A DNA stretch of 64,000 nucleotides from Chloropicon primus (Eukaryota; Chlorophyta; Chloropicophyceae; Chloropicales; Chloropicaceae). The stretch is from positions 620,001 to 684,000 of the forward strand of contig CP060762.1 in the NCBI GenBank assembly GCA_023205875.1, written 5' to 3'. Numbering within the stretch: position 1 is the stretch's first letter; each line of letters starts with the position of its first letter. The position numbers were made by a program, and so were the translations under genes. This document shows, one piece after another, positions 25,963-35,685 of the stretch. Below the pieces are notes generated by a model. It did not search any database. It was not told the origin of the DNA and saw nothing but the letters and a program-made list of their open reading frames with translations.

Positions 25963-26706
25963 TCAGAGCGTGATGTTGATCGAAACGCTCTTCCCCGCCG
26001 GGCAGAACTGGGTGAGCTTCACCCCAGCCAAGTGGCACAGCTTCTGGGCGGCGAGGAACAGGAGGTCCTTCTTCTTCTGCTGCGCCGGACCCTTGGCAGG
26101 GCTGTTCGGCACGACGTTGCTGATCTTCGCCTCGTAGTAGATCACCTCGCTTATTCCCGACTGGACGATGAGCTTGGCGCACTCGTTGCAGGGGAACATG
26201 GTGACGTACATCCGGGAGCCTCGGAGGTTGGTGCTGTTGCTGTTCAGGATGGCGTTCATCTCCGCGTGGCAGACGTAAGGAAACTTCGTCTCGAGGGGGT
26301 TCCCGCTCTCGGCCTCCTTGCTCCAAGGCAGGTCGCTGTCGTCGCACCCCCGGGGGAACCCGTTGTACCCGATCCCCAAGATGATGTTGTCCCTGTCCAC
26401 GATGCAGGCGCCGACCTGCTTGTTGGGGTCCTTCGAGCGCTGCGCGCTCAGGAAAGCGAGGGCCATGAAGTACTCGTCCCAGGTCAAGTACCCCATCCTC
26501 GGGGAGGGATCCATCGGGTCCTTCCGCTTCGCCAAGTCCGGCCCGCACAACACGCACTTGCAACCCAGCCCCGTGCCCCCCTCCATCCACAGGCTCTCCG
26601 CCTGGCTCTGCCCCTCCCCCTCCGGACTGCCGCACCTCGCCTCCTCCCCCTCCACGCCCATCGAAGCTGTCGCCACCGAGACCTCCTCCTGCAAAGTCGT
26701 TGGCAT
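25963..26706 (-). CDS. DCTD: Deoxycytidylate (dCMP) deaminase
   Basis: Converts dCMP to dUMP for thymidylate synthesis. 247 aa, one exon. The N-terminal 70 residues are an extension with a CxxC pair (CKCVLC, 49-54). The deaminase domain starts at about 75 (TWDEYFMALAFLSAQRSKDP). Zinc ligands and the catalytic Glu are in HAEMNAIL (H147, E149) and PCNEC (C173, C176). DRDNIILGIGYNGFPRGC is typical of dCMP deaminases, as is the separate Cys/His-bearing insert before HAE. The ATG at 26706 is the only plausible start. Convergent with the DUF2064 gene. Confidence 0.96.
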   Translation of the reverse strand: MPTTLQEEVSVATASMGVEGEEARCGSPEGEGQSQAESLWMEGGTGLGCKCVLCGPDLAKRKDPMDPSPRMGYLTWDEYFMALAFLSAQRSKDPNKQVGACIVDRDNIILGIGYNGFPRGCDDSDLPWSKEAESGNPLETKFPYVCHAEMNAILNSNSTNLRGSRMYVTMFPCNECAKLIVQSGISEVIYYEAKISNVVPNSPAKGPAQQKKKDLLFLAAQKLCHLAGVKLTQFCPAGKSVSINITL

Positions 26707-26997
26707 CCTATCGATGGTAAGATGGATGGATGGAAGGAAGGACTCCTGTTTTGTTTGGCCAAATCCAAATCCAATCCAACGAACGAAACCGTTGACAAAA
26801 CTCCTGTTGCTGCTGTTGTTGTTGAGATGAAGACGGAACGAACCGACCGAGACGGACGATATTGATATCGGTATCGATTATCCCCCTCCAACCAAGGGCT
26901 TGTTCTCTCAATTCCTCCTCTCCTCTCCTCCCTCTGTCTCCCGCCAAAAAACAAAGCAAAAATCGAGACAGAAAATTGTCTTCTTCCCGCCACTACA

Positions 26998-27029
<32 letters not shown>

Positions 27030-27078
27030 CGCAGTCGAGGGTGTTTGTTTGTTTGTTTGTTTGTTTGTTTGTTTGACG
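26707..27078. promoter_or_regulatory. Divergent promoter region between dCMP deaminase and Jagunal
   Basis: 372 bases with no gene. It holds (GA)n (about 27001-27026) and (GTTT)n (about 27041-27074) simple repeats that sit in the Jagunal leader; (GTTT)n runs to four bases before the ATG. It must contain promoters for both neighbours; no element could be recognised. Confidence 0.4.
27001..27074. repeat. (GA)n and (GTTT)n microsatellites in the Jagunal leader
   Basis: A (GA)n run is followed by about eight GTTT units that end at the Kozak region of the gene. Confidence 0.9.
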
Positions 27079-27645
27079 ATGGCGTCCAGGCGAGGAGGGA
27101 GGCCGACGGGGACGGATGGTTCGGACCACCAGTACAGGATGGTGGTCGAGGACAAGTACCACAAGGCGGCGGACACGAAGAGACGGTTGAGGACTCTGGT
27201 GGTCCTGCAGGCGGTGTACTATGGCTGCTTCGTGGCTTGGAACTGTGGGATACCGGTGATGGAGGGGAAGAGTCCGGCGCCGATCGTGGGGGTGATGCCG
27301 GTGGTCGGGTTCGTCGCCCTCGTGTCGGGAAGGAAGGGGGTCGGGGTCGGGAACGCGAGGGGGAGCAAGGCCTTCCTCGCGATCTATGCTCTGTTGAGCT
27401 TCGTGGGTTTCTGCCTGGCGGTTCTCCAGGCCTTCGTCATGCAGACGATGGTCCACTACGCGGACTCGTACCCGGCACGCTTCGGGGGGGCGCTCGAGGC
27501 CGTCACTGGCCTGCCCAAGGACCTCCTGCAGGCCTTTGGGCAAATCATCGAGGGCATGCTGCACGCGGCCGGAATGCTCTTGCAGATCTTGGGGGCCTAC
27601 GTGGCGCTGAGCTTGCGGTCTCAGACCAACGCCAAGAGGTCGTGA
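27079..27645 (+). CDS. JAGN1: Jagunal homolog, ER membrane protein
   Basis: 188 aa, single exon. The N-terminus MASRRGGRPTGTDGSDHQYR closely follows the diagnostic animal JAGN1 start (MASR-GPR-GTDGSDF-HR). Four hydrophobic segments follow (about 45-62, 75-90, 100-125, 160-180). In animals Jagunal acts in ER organisation and in secretory trafficking. The C-terminus ends in a basic NAKRS tail. The conserved N-terminus makes the start certain. Confidence 0.88.
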   Translation: MASRRGGRPTGTDGSDHQYRMVVEDKYHKAADTKRRLRTLVVLQAVYYGCFVAWNCGIPVMEGKSPAPIVGVMPVVGFVALVSGRKGVGVGNARGSKAFLAIYALLSFVGFCLAVLQAFVMQTMVHYADSYPARFGGALEAVTGLPKDLLQAFGQIIEGMLHAAGMLLQILGAYVALSLRSQTNAKRS

Positions 27646-28223
27646 GGCGCTTGGGAGAGCAATGGGGAGAGCAATGGGGAGAGGTTGTTGTTGGTGCTGC
27701 TGATTCTTCCGGGGGATGGAAACGCGCACGCGCACGCGCACGCGCACGTAAAAAAAAAAACACTTTTCAAGAAATGGTTTCCTGCCGCGTCCTTCGCAGC
27801 CAGAAGGCCAACATCGCGGGTGCCCGTCCAAAGAGACGTCCCTTCGCGCCCGGCCTCTGAGTCGTCTAATCCATCCATCACCATCACCATCACCCCAAAG
27901 GTTCGGACCAAAACCATCCCTTGGACGAAAGCATGGCGACCAGAGAGCTCAAAGGGTCGAGAGAGGTGTCCAGGGAGAGACCACGAGACGTCCCTCCCCA
28001 CCACCCGATCCCTTACCCCCTCCCTGTCCCCCTCAGACCATCATCCATCCATCCATCCATCCCTCAATCACTCGTCCTCTCTGGCTCGGGGAAGCGAGCG
28101 TTTCTTCTTTTCAGTAACGCTCTCAAAAAGCAAAGAAGAAGGGACTCGGCGACGACGACAGAAGAACGACGACGACGACGAGGACGAGGACGAGGACGAC
28201 GACGACGACGGAGAGCGAGCGAG
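27646..28223. other. Intergenic region 3' of Jagunal, no gene seen
   Basis: It contains a (GCACGC)n run (about 27724-27749), (CATCAC)n (about 27876-27893), (CATC)n (about 28038-28060) and a (GAC)n stretch (about 28170-28220) leading into the fusion gene. Open frames here have no recognisable content. Confidence 0.5.
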
Positions 28224-28489
28224 ATGGTTGACGAAGCGGAGGTTGACTTGTATGCCGTGCTTGGCGTTTCCCGCCAGAGCAAAGATCTTGAGATACGACG
28301 CGCGTACCGTAACCTGATCACGACGGCGCATCCCGACAAAGGAGGGGACGCACAAAGGTGAGTGAGTGAGTGGGGTGATCGTGGTGCCCATCGAGGTCGA
28401 ACGCGGAGTGGATCTCGCTCCCGCGGAGTCAGTGCGTTTTTCCCATCCCCGCTCCCTTTGGCGAGGATGTGACACACGAACAGCGGCAG

Positions 28490-28520
<31 letters not shown>

Positions 28521-29961
28521 GAGGACGGTTTTTATCGTGGCGATGGACTACTGACGGGCTTGCTTGCTGGACTCGATGTGACCGCGGCGCAGGTTTACTC
28601 TGATCCAGAGGGCGTACGATGTCCTCGGCAACGATTCGAAGAGGAAGCAGTACGATGCCACCGGCAGGATGGAAAAGACCGTGGACGAGGAGTTCATGGA
28701 CAGCTTTGGTGGCGGAGCTTTCAGGGACAAGGCGAGGCAGCAGCAGGTCGACAGGGAGAGCATGGCGGAGCAGCTCGCGGTGAGGCAGGGGAAAGACTTC
28801 CAGTCCCACTCTGCTGGGTTCGAGGCCTGGATGCGATCGAGGGGAGACTCGGTCACCACCTTCACCGCCGAGAACGCCGCCGAGCAGTTTGGGGTGGTGA
28901 AGAGCAGCTACGAGGCCGTCCCGCTGCCGAGCATTCGGGCCTACCAGGCTCGCGTCAAGAGCCTTGGCAAGCCCAAGGAGTCCCTCGAGCTCGTTTGCGA
29001 GCCAATCCCCCAGGCCCTGGAGTGGGGGGAGGTCCTCGTGAGCATGAGGGCAGCGCCTTTGAACCCCGCCGACCTGTACGACGTGCAGACTGGTGGCCCG
29101 CACGGGATCGAGGCCTTGAAAACCCCGTTCATCGCGGGCAACGATGGAGTTGGCACCATCGTCAAGGTCGGCCCGGGGGTCAAGAACTTGCAGGAGGGCG
29201 ATTGGATCTTGCCCTTCACCCCTCACCTCGGGACTTGGAGATCTCTTGCCGTGGTCAAGGAGAAGGACACCTTGAAGATTCCCGTGGATCTCATGCCGAT
29301 GGAGTACGCGGCGATGATGAGGGAGCTTTGCGTTGCTTACAGGCTCCTCGAGGATTACGGCAACCTCAGGCCGGGCGACACGGTCATCCTGAACGCCGCG
29401 AACAGCACGGTCGGCCAGGTCGTCATCCAGCTGTGCCACCTCCTCAAGCTCAGATCCGTGGCCGTTGTGAGAGACTTGGGCAGCATGGACAGGGTTGCGC
29501 CCTGGTTGAAGACTTTGGGGGCGAACGAGGTTCTCGCGGACACCGGGTCTCTGAAGAAAGAGCTGGAGAAGCACAAGTACTTTGCCAAGCCGAAGCTTGC
29601 TTTGGACTGCGTCGGGGGGCAATCCGCTGCGAGGCTCGCGGACACCCTGGATGACTCTGCCCCCCTGGTGATCTACGGGTGCATGAGTGGCAGGGCGCCG
29701 TCCTGGCCATGGAACCAGTGGGTCTTCAAGCAGATGCAAGTGAACGGCTTCAACTTGAGGAAATGGATGAAAACGAACAAGAAAAAGATCCCTGACATGA
29801 TGGAAGCCATCGCCAAGCTCGTCAACGCAGACAAGCTCAGGGTGACCCACACCGAGTATGAGCTTGGCACGGAGTTCGACGAGGCCCTTGACCATGCCAT
29901 GGAAGAGGGCAGGAGCACGAAGATCCTTCTCAAGGTCAAGGATATTGGAGTGACCTATTAA
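28224..29961 (+). CDS. J-domain protein fused to a MECR-type 2-enoyl-thioester reductase
   Basis: 500 aa in two exons, 28224..28357 and 28593..29961 (donor GTGAGT, acceptor GCGCAG, phase 2). Residues 1-70 are a J-domain with HPD at 36-38 and the helix IQRAYDVLGNDSKRKQYDATG, so it should stimulate an Hsp70 ATPase. A linker (70-135) containing FDSHS-like and FEAWM motifs leads, without a break, into an MDR reductase: NPADLYDVQTGG, GNDGVGTIVKVG, GDTVILNAANSTVGQVVIQLC (cofactor-binding loop) and LALDCVGGQSA. This pattern is that of trans-2-enoyl-CoA/ACP reductase (MECR/Etr1), the last step of mitochondrial fatty acid synthesis. No targeting peptide is obvious before the J-domain. The fusion is covered by one continuous exon, so it is not two genes. 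Confidence 0.88.
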
Positions 29962-30531
29962 CTCTTTCGGGGCGATGAGCAACGCCTTTGTTGGTTCTAA
30001 GAAACGTGTTATTACGATCAAGAAGATTTGAACACTTGATTTCTCGTTAGCGTCGACGAGTTCGCGGTGCTCGAAAGCGGTCGCGCGTTCCCCTTTCCGT
30101 CGCTCCAGCTTCCGCAGCTTCACTGGACAAGTCCAAAGTCCCTGATCTCATTCTGCCCTCAACCCCTTCCTTGGTCCCTTTAAAGGAATGGCTTCCTCAC
30201 TCTTCCTGCTTGACCTTGACGATGGAAGGGACAAACGACACCTTCCCTCTCCCTTGTTGCGCGACGAACCCGTCACGAAGCGTTAATGTGCATTCATCTC
30301 AAGGACATCACTCAGGCTCAAGAGGAGCAAGGCGAGGGCGAGGCGAGGGCGAGGCGGTACGCGAGCAAGGGGGTGCATTGGTGAAACAATTCGGGTCAAG
30401 GGGGTTGGATTAGGACAACACGCCGCTCTCTGTGTCTGTTCTTGGCCCGTTCTTTTTGTTTTTTGAGTTTGCGTTTGCGTTTGTGTTTGATGGGACCAAG
30501 GTCGCCGCCTTGGAAGTCAGAAACGTAGAGG
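29962..30531. other. Intergenic region between the fusion gene and CCDC93, no gene seen
   Basis: 570 bases. It includes a GCGAGG repeat (about 30330-30357) and a T/G-rich tract (about 30448-30490) before the CCDC93 start. No gene is supported. Confidence 0.5.
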
Positions 30532-32473
30532 ATGGAAGTTAGCGAGAGTTTGCCCTCCTGGGCAGGTGGAGGAGCGGAGGGGGATGCTTCAGAGGACGGC
30601 CAGAGGAGTCCACAGGAATGGCTTGAGCTCATACAGCAGCTCTTGGTCGCGGGTGGGTATTTTAGGGCGAGGATACCCACGCTGAAGGCGTTCGACAAGG
30701 TCGTTGGAGGCCTCGCTTGGTCGATAAACGCCAGTTATGCTACTGAGGTGAGTGGGAAGCGACATGGGGGCTTTCCTTCCGCCTGCCGCACTTTAGGTCT
30801 CGCCTCTTTCGAGTTCTTGCCCCGGGATGTCGAGAGACTGACGCCGCTTGCTTGCGTTGAAGGTGGACTTCGACCTGTTCCTGAGGGAGGATGCCAAGAT
30901 AGGAGAAAAGATTCAACTGAGTGAAAAGATCGAGAAAGCTCTTCAAAGGATGAAGTGTCCTCACACCCTGCAAGCTCACCAGATGGAAGGTCTCGATTAT
31001 CCTTACATCTTCCCCGTGGTGCAGTGGCTGCTGACAAGAGTCATGGACGCGAGGGCGCAGTTCGGCAACCAGCTGAGACAGTACTCTCAGTACGCGTGCG
31101 AGTCCAAGCAGGGGTACAAGGTGTCCTCGAAGGTGGACAGGGGCGAAGGCATCGCGGCGGACTTGATGCTGGAAGCTCGGATGGAGGAAACGTACGGACT
31201 GGCCAGGCAACTGAGGAGGAAGGAGAAGAGCAACAAGTCGGACGACCTGTTGCGCAAGCTGAATTGGACTCTTATGGAGTACGGGCACAAGAACCACCTC
31301 CTGAAGGACGTCGGCGGTGATGGCGGCTCCGCTGAGAGAGGATCCCAGGGAAGGAGGAGGTCCTCCACCGCGGCAGCCCGGCAGGGGAAGGAGGGGGGAG
31401 GCCCGATGGATGCGGACGCCTTGGACGACGAGTTCAACAGGCTCCAGGTCGGCGCGGAGGACGACGGGACGCTTTCGGGCATGAAGGCAGCTCAGATCGT
31501 CGGCCAGAGAGTCGAGGAGATCCAGCAGGCGGTCTCCGAGTACAACTCCAACGAGAATCAGTCGCTGGCCGCGAGCCACATGCAGCAGAAGGAGGACCTG
31601 AAGAGGCACATCGCTCAAGCGACGAGGGAGAGGGAGGCTTGCGACGAGAGGGTGAGCGCCATCGACTCGGAGCTCCAGGACGTTTCCGGGGAGCGGGACA
31701 AGGGCAAGAAAGTTGTGGCCAAGCTCAGCAAGGAGCTGCAGGAGATGAGGGGGATGGCCGACGACCCTGATGTGGGCCCAAACTTGGCCAAAGTTCTTCC
31801 GCTGGTGGAGAGGAAGCACAAGCTCAGTGCGGACAAGACTCGGTTCAAGGCGCAGTGCGAGGAGGAGAGGGAGGTCCTGAGGAGGGAGGCGGCCGAGGCG
31901 ACGGCGGCGGCGGAGAGGGCCAATCAGCTGGACGCGGACGACCAGGAGCTCATCTCCCAGTACAACACGGTCTCCAAGGCCACGCAAGACCTCCAGCAGG
32001 ACCTCTCGAAAGCCAGCAGGGCCGTCCTGTTCCTGCGCAGGACGCTGGACGACATCCCGAACTCGAACGAGCTCACCCAGTACCAGAAGAGGTTCCTGGA
32101 GCTCTACGACTTGATCCAGTTGAACCTCCAGGAGACGAAGAACCACTACAACACGTACAACACCATATCGGACATCAAGGAGTTCCTCCAGAAGGAGGCC
32201 AAGCTGATGAACTCGGTCTACAACGGCTTCATGGACGCGAAGAAGACCACGGCCGGCCAGAGGGCCTTCCAGGAGCAGCTCGAGGGCATCAGCAAGGGCG
32301 TGGACAAGACCTTGGAGAAGTACGCCGGCAAGTACGAGATGCGCAAGCTGACTCTGGACAAGGAGAACGCCAGGTTCCAGCAGCAGCTCCAGCTGCAGAG
32401 GCTCTACCTCAAGACCCTCGCCGACTTGAAGAAGGCGGTCACCAAGTACGAGAAGATGGCAGGAACTCAGTAG
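30532..32473 (+). CDS. CCDC93: CCDC93, Commander-complex coiled-coil subunit
   Basis: 608 aa from two exons, 30532..30747 and 30863..32473, joined in phase (GTGAGT donor). The N-terminal NDC80-like domain reads LLVAGGYFRARI, FDKVVGG.AWSI, and exon 2 gives KMKCPHTLQAHQMEGLDYPYIFPVVQWLL, near-identical in layout to animal CCDC93. The rest (about 230-600) is coiled coil, with the conserved LTQYQKRFLELYDLI and KEAKLMNSVYNGF blocks. CCDC93 works with CCDC22 and VPS35L in endosomal recycling of cargo. Human CCDC93 is 631 residues. The gene appears complete. Confidence 0.96.
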
Positions 32474-33102
32474 AGAGGAGGGGAGAGAGAGAGAGACAGA
32501 CAGAGAGAACCCACAAGCCACGGACGACGGGCGACCTGGTCCGAGTATATATCTGTGGTGTGTCCTGAAAGATAATCGTAATTGGATAACCAATAGAGAG
32601 TACAAAGAAACAAGAAAACGATCGTCAAGGAGATTCTCGTGACGACGCCCGCGCCCGTGAAAGGGAGCTAGAGGAAAGGAGCGGCAGGACTCCCTCTCTC
32701 TCTCTCCAAGGTCCCGCCTTTGGAACTTCTGTAACGCCTTTCGTCTCTTCGAGAAGATATTTCATCTCCCCCTGTGACCTTCTCTCCCCTTCTGGAGATC
32801 GGTCGAAACCGAAACGAGCCGTAGCGTCGAGCGTGAGAAGAGAGCGAGAGGTGAGTATGGCGACCGCGCGTGCGTGCGGGAGAGGGGGGAGGCGAGGGGA
32901 GGCGAGGGCGGAAGGAACCGTTGCGTCCTCCTCTTTCGAAAGAGCCCCTTTTCGAGGAAAACGGACCACGGGTGAGGTGCTGACGCAGGGGCTCTGTTGC
33001 TTTTTTTTTTTTTTTCTTGTACTGGTGACGATGATGATGGGATGGCAGCAGCAGCAGGAGAGCGAGAGAGCGAAGGGGTTTCTGAGTTGACACGAGGACG
33101 GG
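32474..33102. other. Intergenic region between CCDC93 and REF/SRPP genes, no gene seen
   Basis: About 630 bases with GA-rich simple sequence directly after the CCDC93 stop, a T15 run (about 33001-33015), and no coding content that I can support. Confidence 0.5.
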
Positions 33103-34006
33103 ATGACGGAAGGGACTGACGCGAAGATGGGAGCCTCGGAGGAGTTGAAGCGGTTGGGTTTCTTGTACGAGTACGGAAACCTCGCCGCAGACCTCGGCAC
33201 CAAGTACTACGAGATCGTGAAGAAGCAGGCGCCGAGCACGCTTTCTCCTGGCATCGAGACCCTGGAGGGTGCCATCAAGGCCTACGGCGCTCCGATCGTC
33301 TCCAAGGTGCAGGACGTGGCCCCCAAGGTCATCACGGAGGCGGACAAGAGGGTCGACGGCGTCGTGGAGAGGGTGAACACCGTGTACACCACCTCGAGAG
33401 GCGTGGTGGACAAGTACACCAGCAGCGAGAACATCAAGGCGTTCAAGAAGACCAGGGAGGAGTACTTGAAGCAGATCGAGACCCTCCTGGAGGATCTCAA
33501 GGCGAAGGGTTTCCAGGGATCAGTGGTAAGTCAGCGGCAGGGGCTCCGAGCAACACCCCTGAAAAAAAAGCCTCCTCTCTCCAACCCGCTTGAGGTCGAC
33601 ATCGATCGAGGCTGGTTGCTGACGACAGGGCTCTGGTTCTCCTCCCCTTCCCTCTCTTCTCATCATCATCATCTTCTTCTTCTTCTTCTTCTTCTTCTTC
33701 TTCTCGCAGACCGAGGTGATGACCTTTGTGAACGGACTGAAGGACACCGTGGTCAAGGAGGGAATCAAGAGGGTGGACTCCGCCAAGGCCACGCCAACGT
33801 ACGCCAAGACCTACAGCAAGGTCACCGAGACCCTCAGCATGGCGACCCCCTACCTCACGAACGCGCAGGAGACTGCCATCTACAAGAAGGTTATCTCCAT
33901 CTTGGAGGAGATGAAGGCCATCAAGATGGCCACGCCTTACGTCGAGATGGCCACGCCTTACGTGGACAAGGTCTTGGAGAGCCTCAAGCCCCAGCCAGCC
34001 CAGTAA
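33103..34006 (+). CDS. REF/SRPP-like lipid-droplet-associated protein
   Basis: 239 aa, exons 33103..33525 and 33710..34006 (donor GTAAGT, acceptor CTCGCAG after a long CTT tract). The domain reads LKRLGFLYEY...KYYEIVKKQAPSTLSPGIETLEGAIKAYGAPIVSKVQDV...ADKRVDGVV, which is the pattern of plant REF/SRPP and LDAP proteins ([27 protein letters not shown]). Those coat lipid droplets. The C-terminal exon has three MATPY motifs within 100 residues. No membrane segment, as usual for the family. Together with a plastid LepA this suggests a plant-lineage host. Confidence 0.85.
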
Positions 34007-34260
34007 GGCGAGGGTCGCCGCAACAGCAGCCAACAACAACAATAGTATAAAAAACCACCATTTTTTTCTTCTTCTCTCATTCAAGCAACAACTTTTGCAA
34101 AGCATTCTCAAATGGTCCGTCGTGCTTCAAGCGAAGCCTCTTTCGAAACGCAAGGACACCGATCTTGCCCTCCACAGCCTCCTGCACCTCGTCACTCCTC
34201 CTCTTCTTCTCTGTCAATCGTTTTTTTGAACCCGAGCCCGAGGAGAGAGAGAGAGAGAAG

Positions 34261-35400
34261 ATGGAGGCGCAGGCGGAGGTCACGGTGGACGCCGCGTGGT
34301 CCGAGGAGGCCGCGTGCACTTGCAGGAACTCCCAAGGCCATCGCGTTCCTGGCTCCCTCTTCGTGGCGTGCGAGACGCTTGCCGAAAAAAACTTGGAAGA
34401 AGAAGCCAGCGGTGGTCGTGGTGATGGTGATGGTGATGGTGATGGTGATGACCAAGGTGGGTTGTTGTCCATGAGTCATGGCCAGCGGAGGGGTTACGTT
34501 TTTCCTGGAGAGAGGGTGAAGGTTTTGTGCACGATAGAGGAGGACGTAACGGACGAGGAGCTCGAGGACTTGGAGAAGAAGAACTGCTATTGGCTGGGAC
34601 TGACGCGGTTCGAGGAGGAGGAGGAGGAGGAGAGGAGGGGGGAGGGCGCGGCGATGTGCGTGGACACTCTCGATGCGTCTTCGGTGAGCCGTGAGGTGGA
34701 GGAGAGCATGGTGAGTCCAGTGGCGGGCCTGGCGAGAGCCCTGTGCAAGTGCTGGAAGGAGGAGGGGAGGGCAGTGATTTGCCTGGAGGCGAGCGTGCCG
34801 AGGGAGTTCCCCGCCTCTGGCTGCTCGGTATTGCTCGATGTGAAGCAGTACCTCCGGTACCCCCTCGGCGGAACCGACGCGGAGGACCTCTACGAGCACT
34901 TTCTTTGCAGGAGGTGGACACGAAAGGTCGAAGTCTTCAACCCCGTCGAGGTCAAGAGCTTCGTCGCTGGGGGCCAGGCGTCGAGAGGGGGAGAGACGTC
35001 CGGCGACGTGTTCGTCTCCGTCACCGTTGCGAACGTCCTGCCGCCTCGGATCGACTGCGTGCTCTCCATGCAGAACTTCCAAGTCCTGAGCGACCCTATG
35101 GAGGCGGTGAAGATCTCTCAGGTCTACCCCAACAAGGTGGGCAAGTCCCACGCGGAAGTCTCCCCGGGGACGGAGTACTCCTTCGCCATCCGAACCGAGT
35201 GGGACGACCGAGGGTCGGAGGGAAGCAAGGAGCCCAAGGTCGCAGTGGACCTCCTCCTCAGCGTGTCCACTTCTGTTTCCTCCTCGCCCCTGCTCTACGT
35301 CCATCGCTTGGACTGGGTCGAAACGAGGAGCCCGGGGCGACCAGACCACGCGGATCGATCCCAAGCAGCCCAGGGAGTGCTCCTGCAGTCGAAGACCTAG
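34261..35400 (+). CDS. Unassigned 379-aa protein, possible TRAPPC14-like fold
   Basis: I do not recognise this protein with confidence. It is single-exon with a start at ATG 34261 after a GA-rich leader. The N-terminus has a low-complexity (GD)n stretch, a GERVKVLCTIEEDV segment and an acidic E-run. The second half is rich in beta-strand-like sequence: RKVEVFNPVEVKSFVAGG, DVFVSVTVANVLPP, HAEVSPGTEYSFAIRTEW. The order 'V-x-F-x-P-V-x-V-K-x-x-VAG' and 'V-x-N' resembles TRAPPC14/C7orf43, but the match is weak. The last 30 residues look like unconserved tail. Confidence 0.6.
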   Translation: MEAQAEVTVDAAWSEEAACTCRNSQGHRVPGSLFVACETLAEKNLEEEASGGRGDGDGDGDGDDQGGLLSMSHGQRRGYVFPGERVKVLCTIEEDVTDEELEDLEKKNCYWLGLTRFEEEEEEERRGEGAAMCVDTLDASSVSREVEESMVSPVAGLARALCKCWKEEGRAVICLEASVPREFPASGCSVLLDVKQYLRYPLGGTDAEDLYEHFLCRRWTRKVEVFNPVEVKSFVAGGQASRGGETSGDVFVSVTVANVLPPRIDCVLSMQNFQVLSDPMEAVKISQVYPNKVGKSHAEVSPGTEYSFAIRTEWDDRGSEGSKEPKVAVDLLLSVSTSVSSSPLLYVHRLDWVETRSPGRPDHADRSQAAQGVLLQSKT

Positions 35401-35685
35401 TAAACATGCATTCCTCTCCGTGTATTCTAGCACAGCACACAGAAATACGAACGATCGATCGCCGACCGCCGACCGCCCCCTCCACCAACAATGCCCTTCC
35501 TCGACGCCCTTCCTCGCAAGCGAGGGCTCTTTGGAAAGAACAAGAGAGACGCATTCATCCATCCATGATCCCTCTTCCCCTCTTCCCCTCCTTCTTGGCA
35601 TCCCATCAATGCCCTTCCTCCACCACCCTCCTGCCTTCATGTGTGAGGCTGAGAGCAAAAGCTGCGTTATCCAGAAGGAAAGAGG

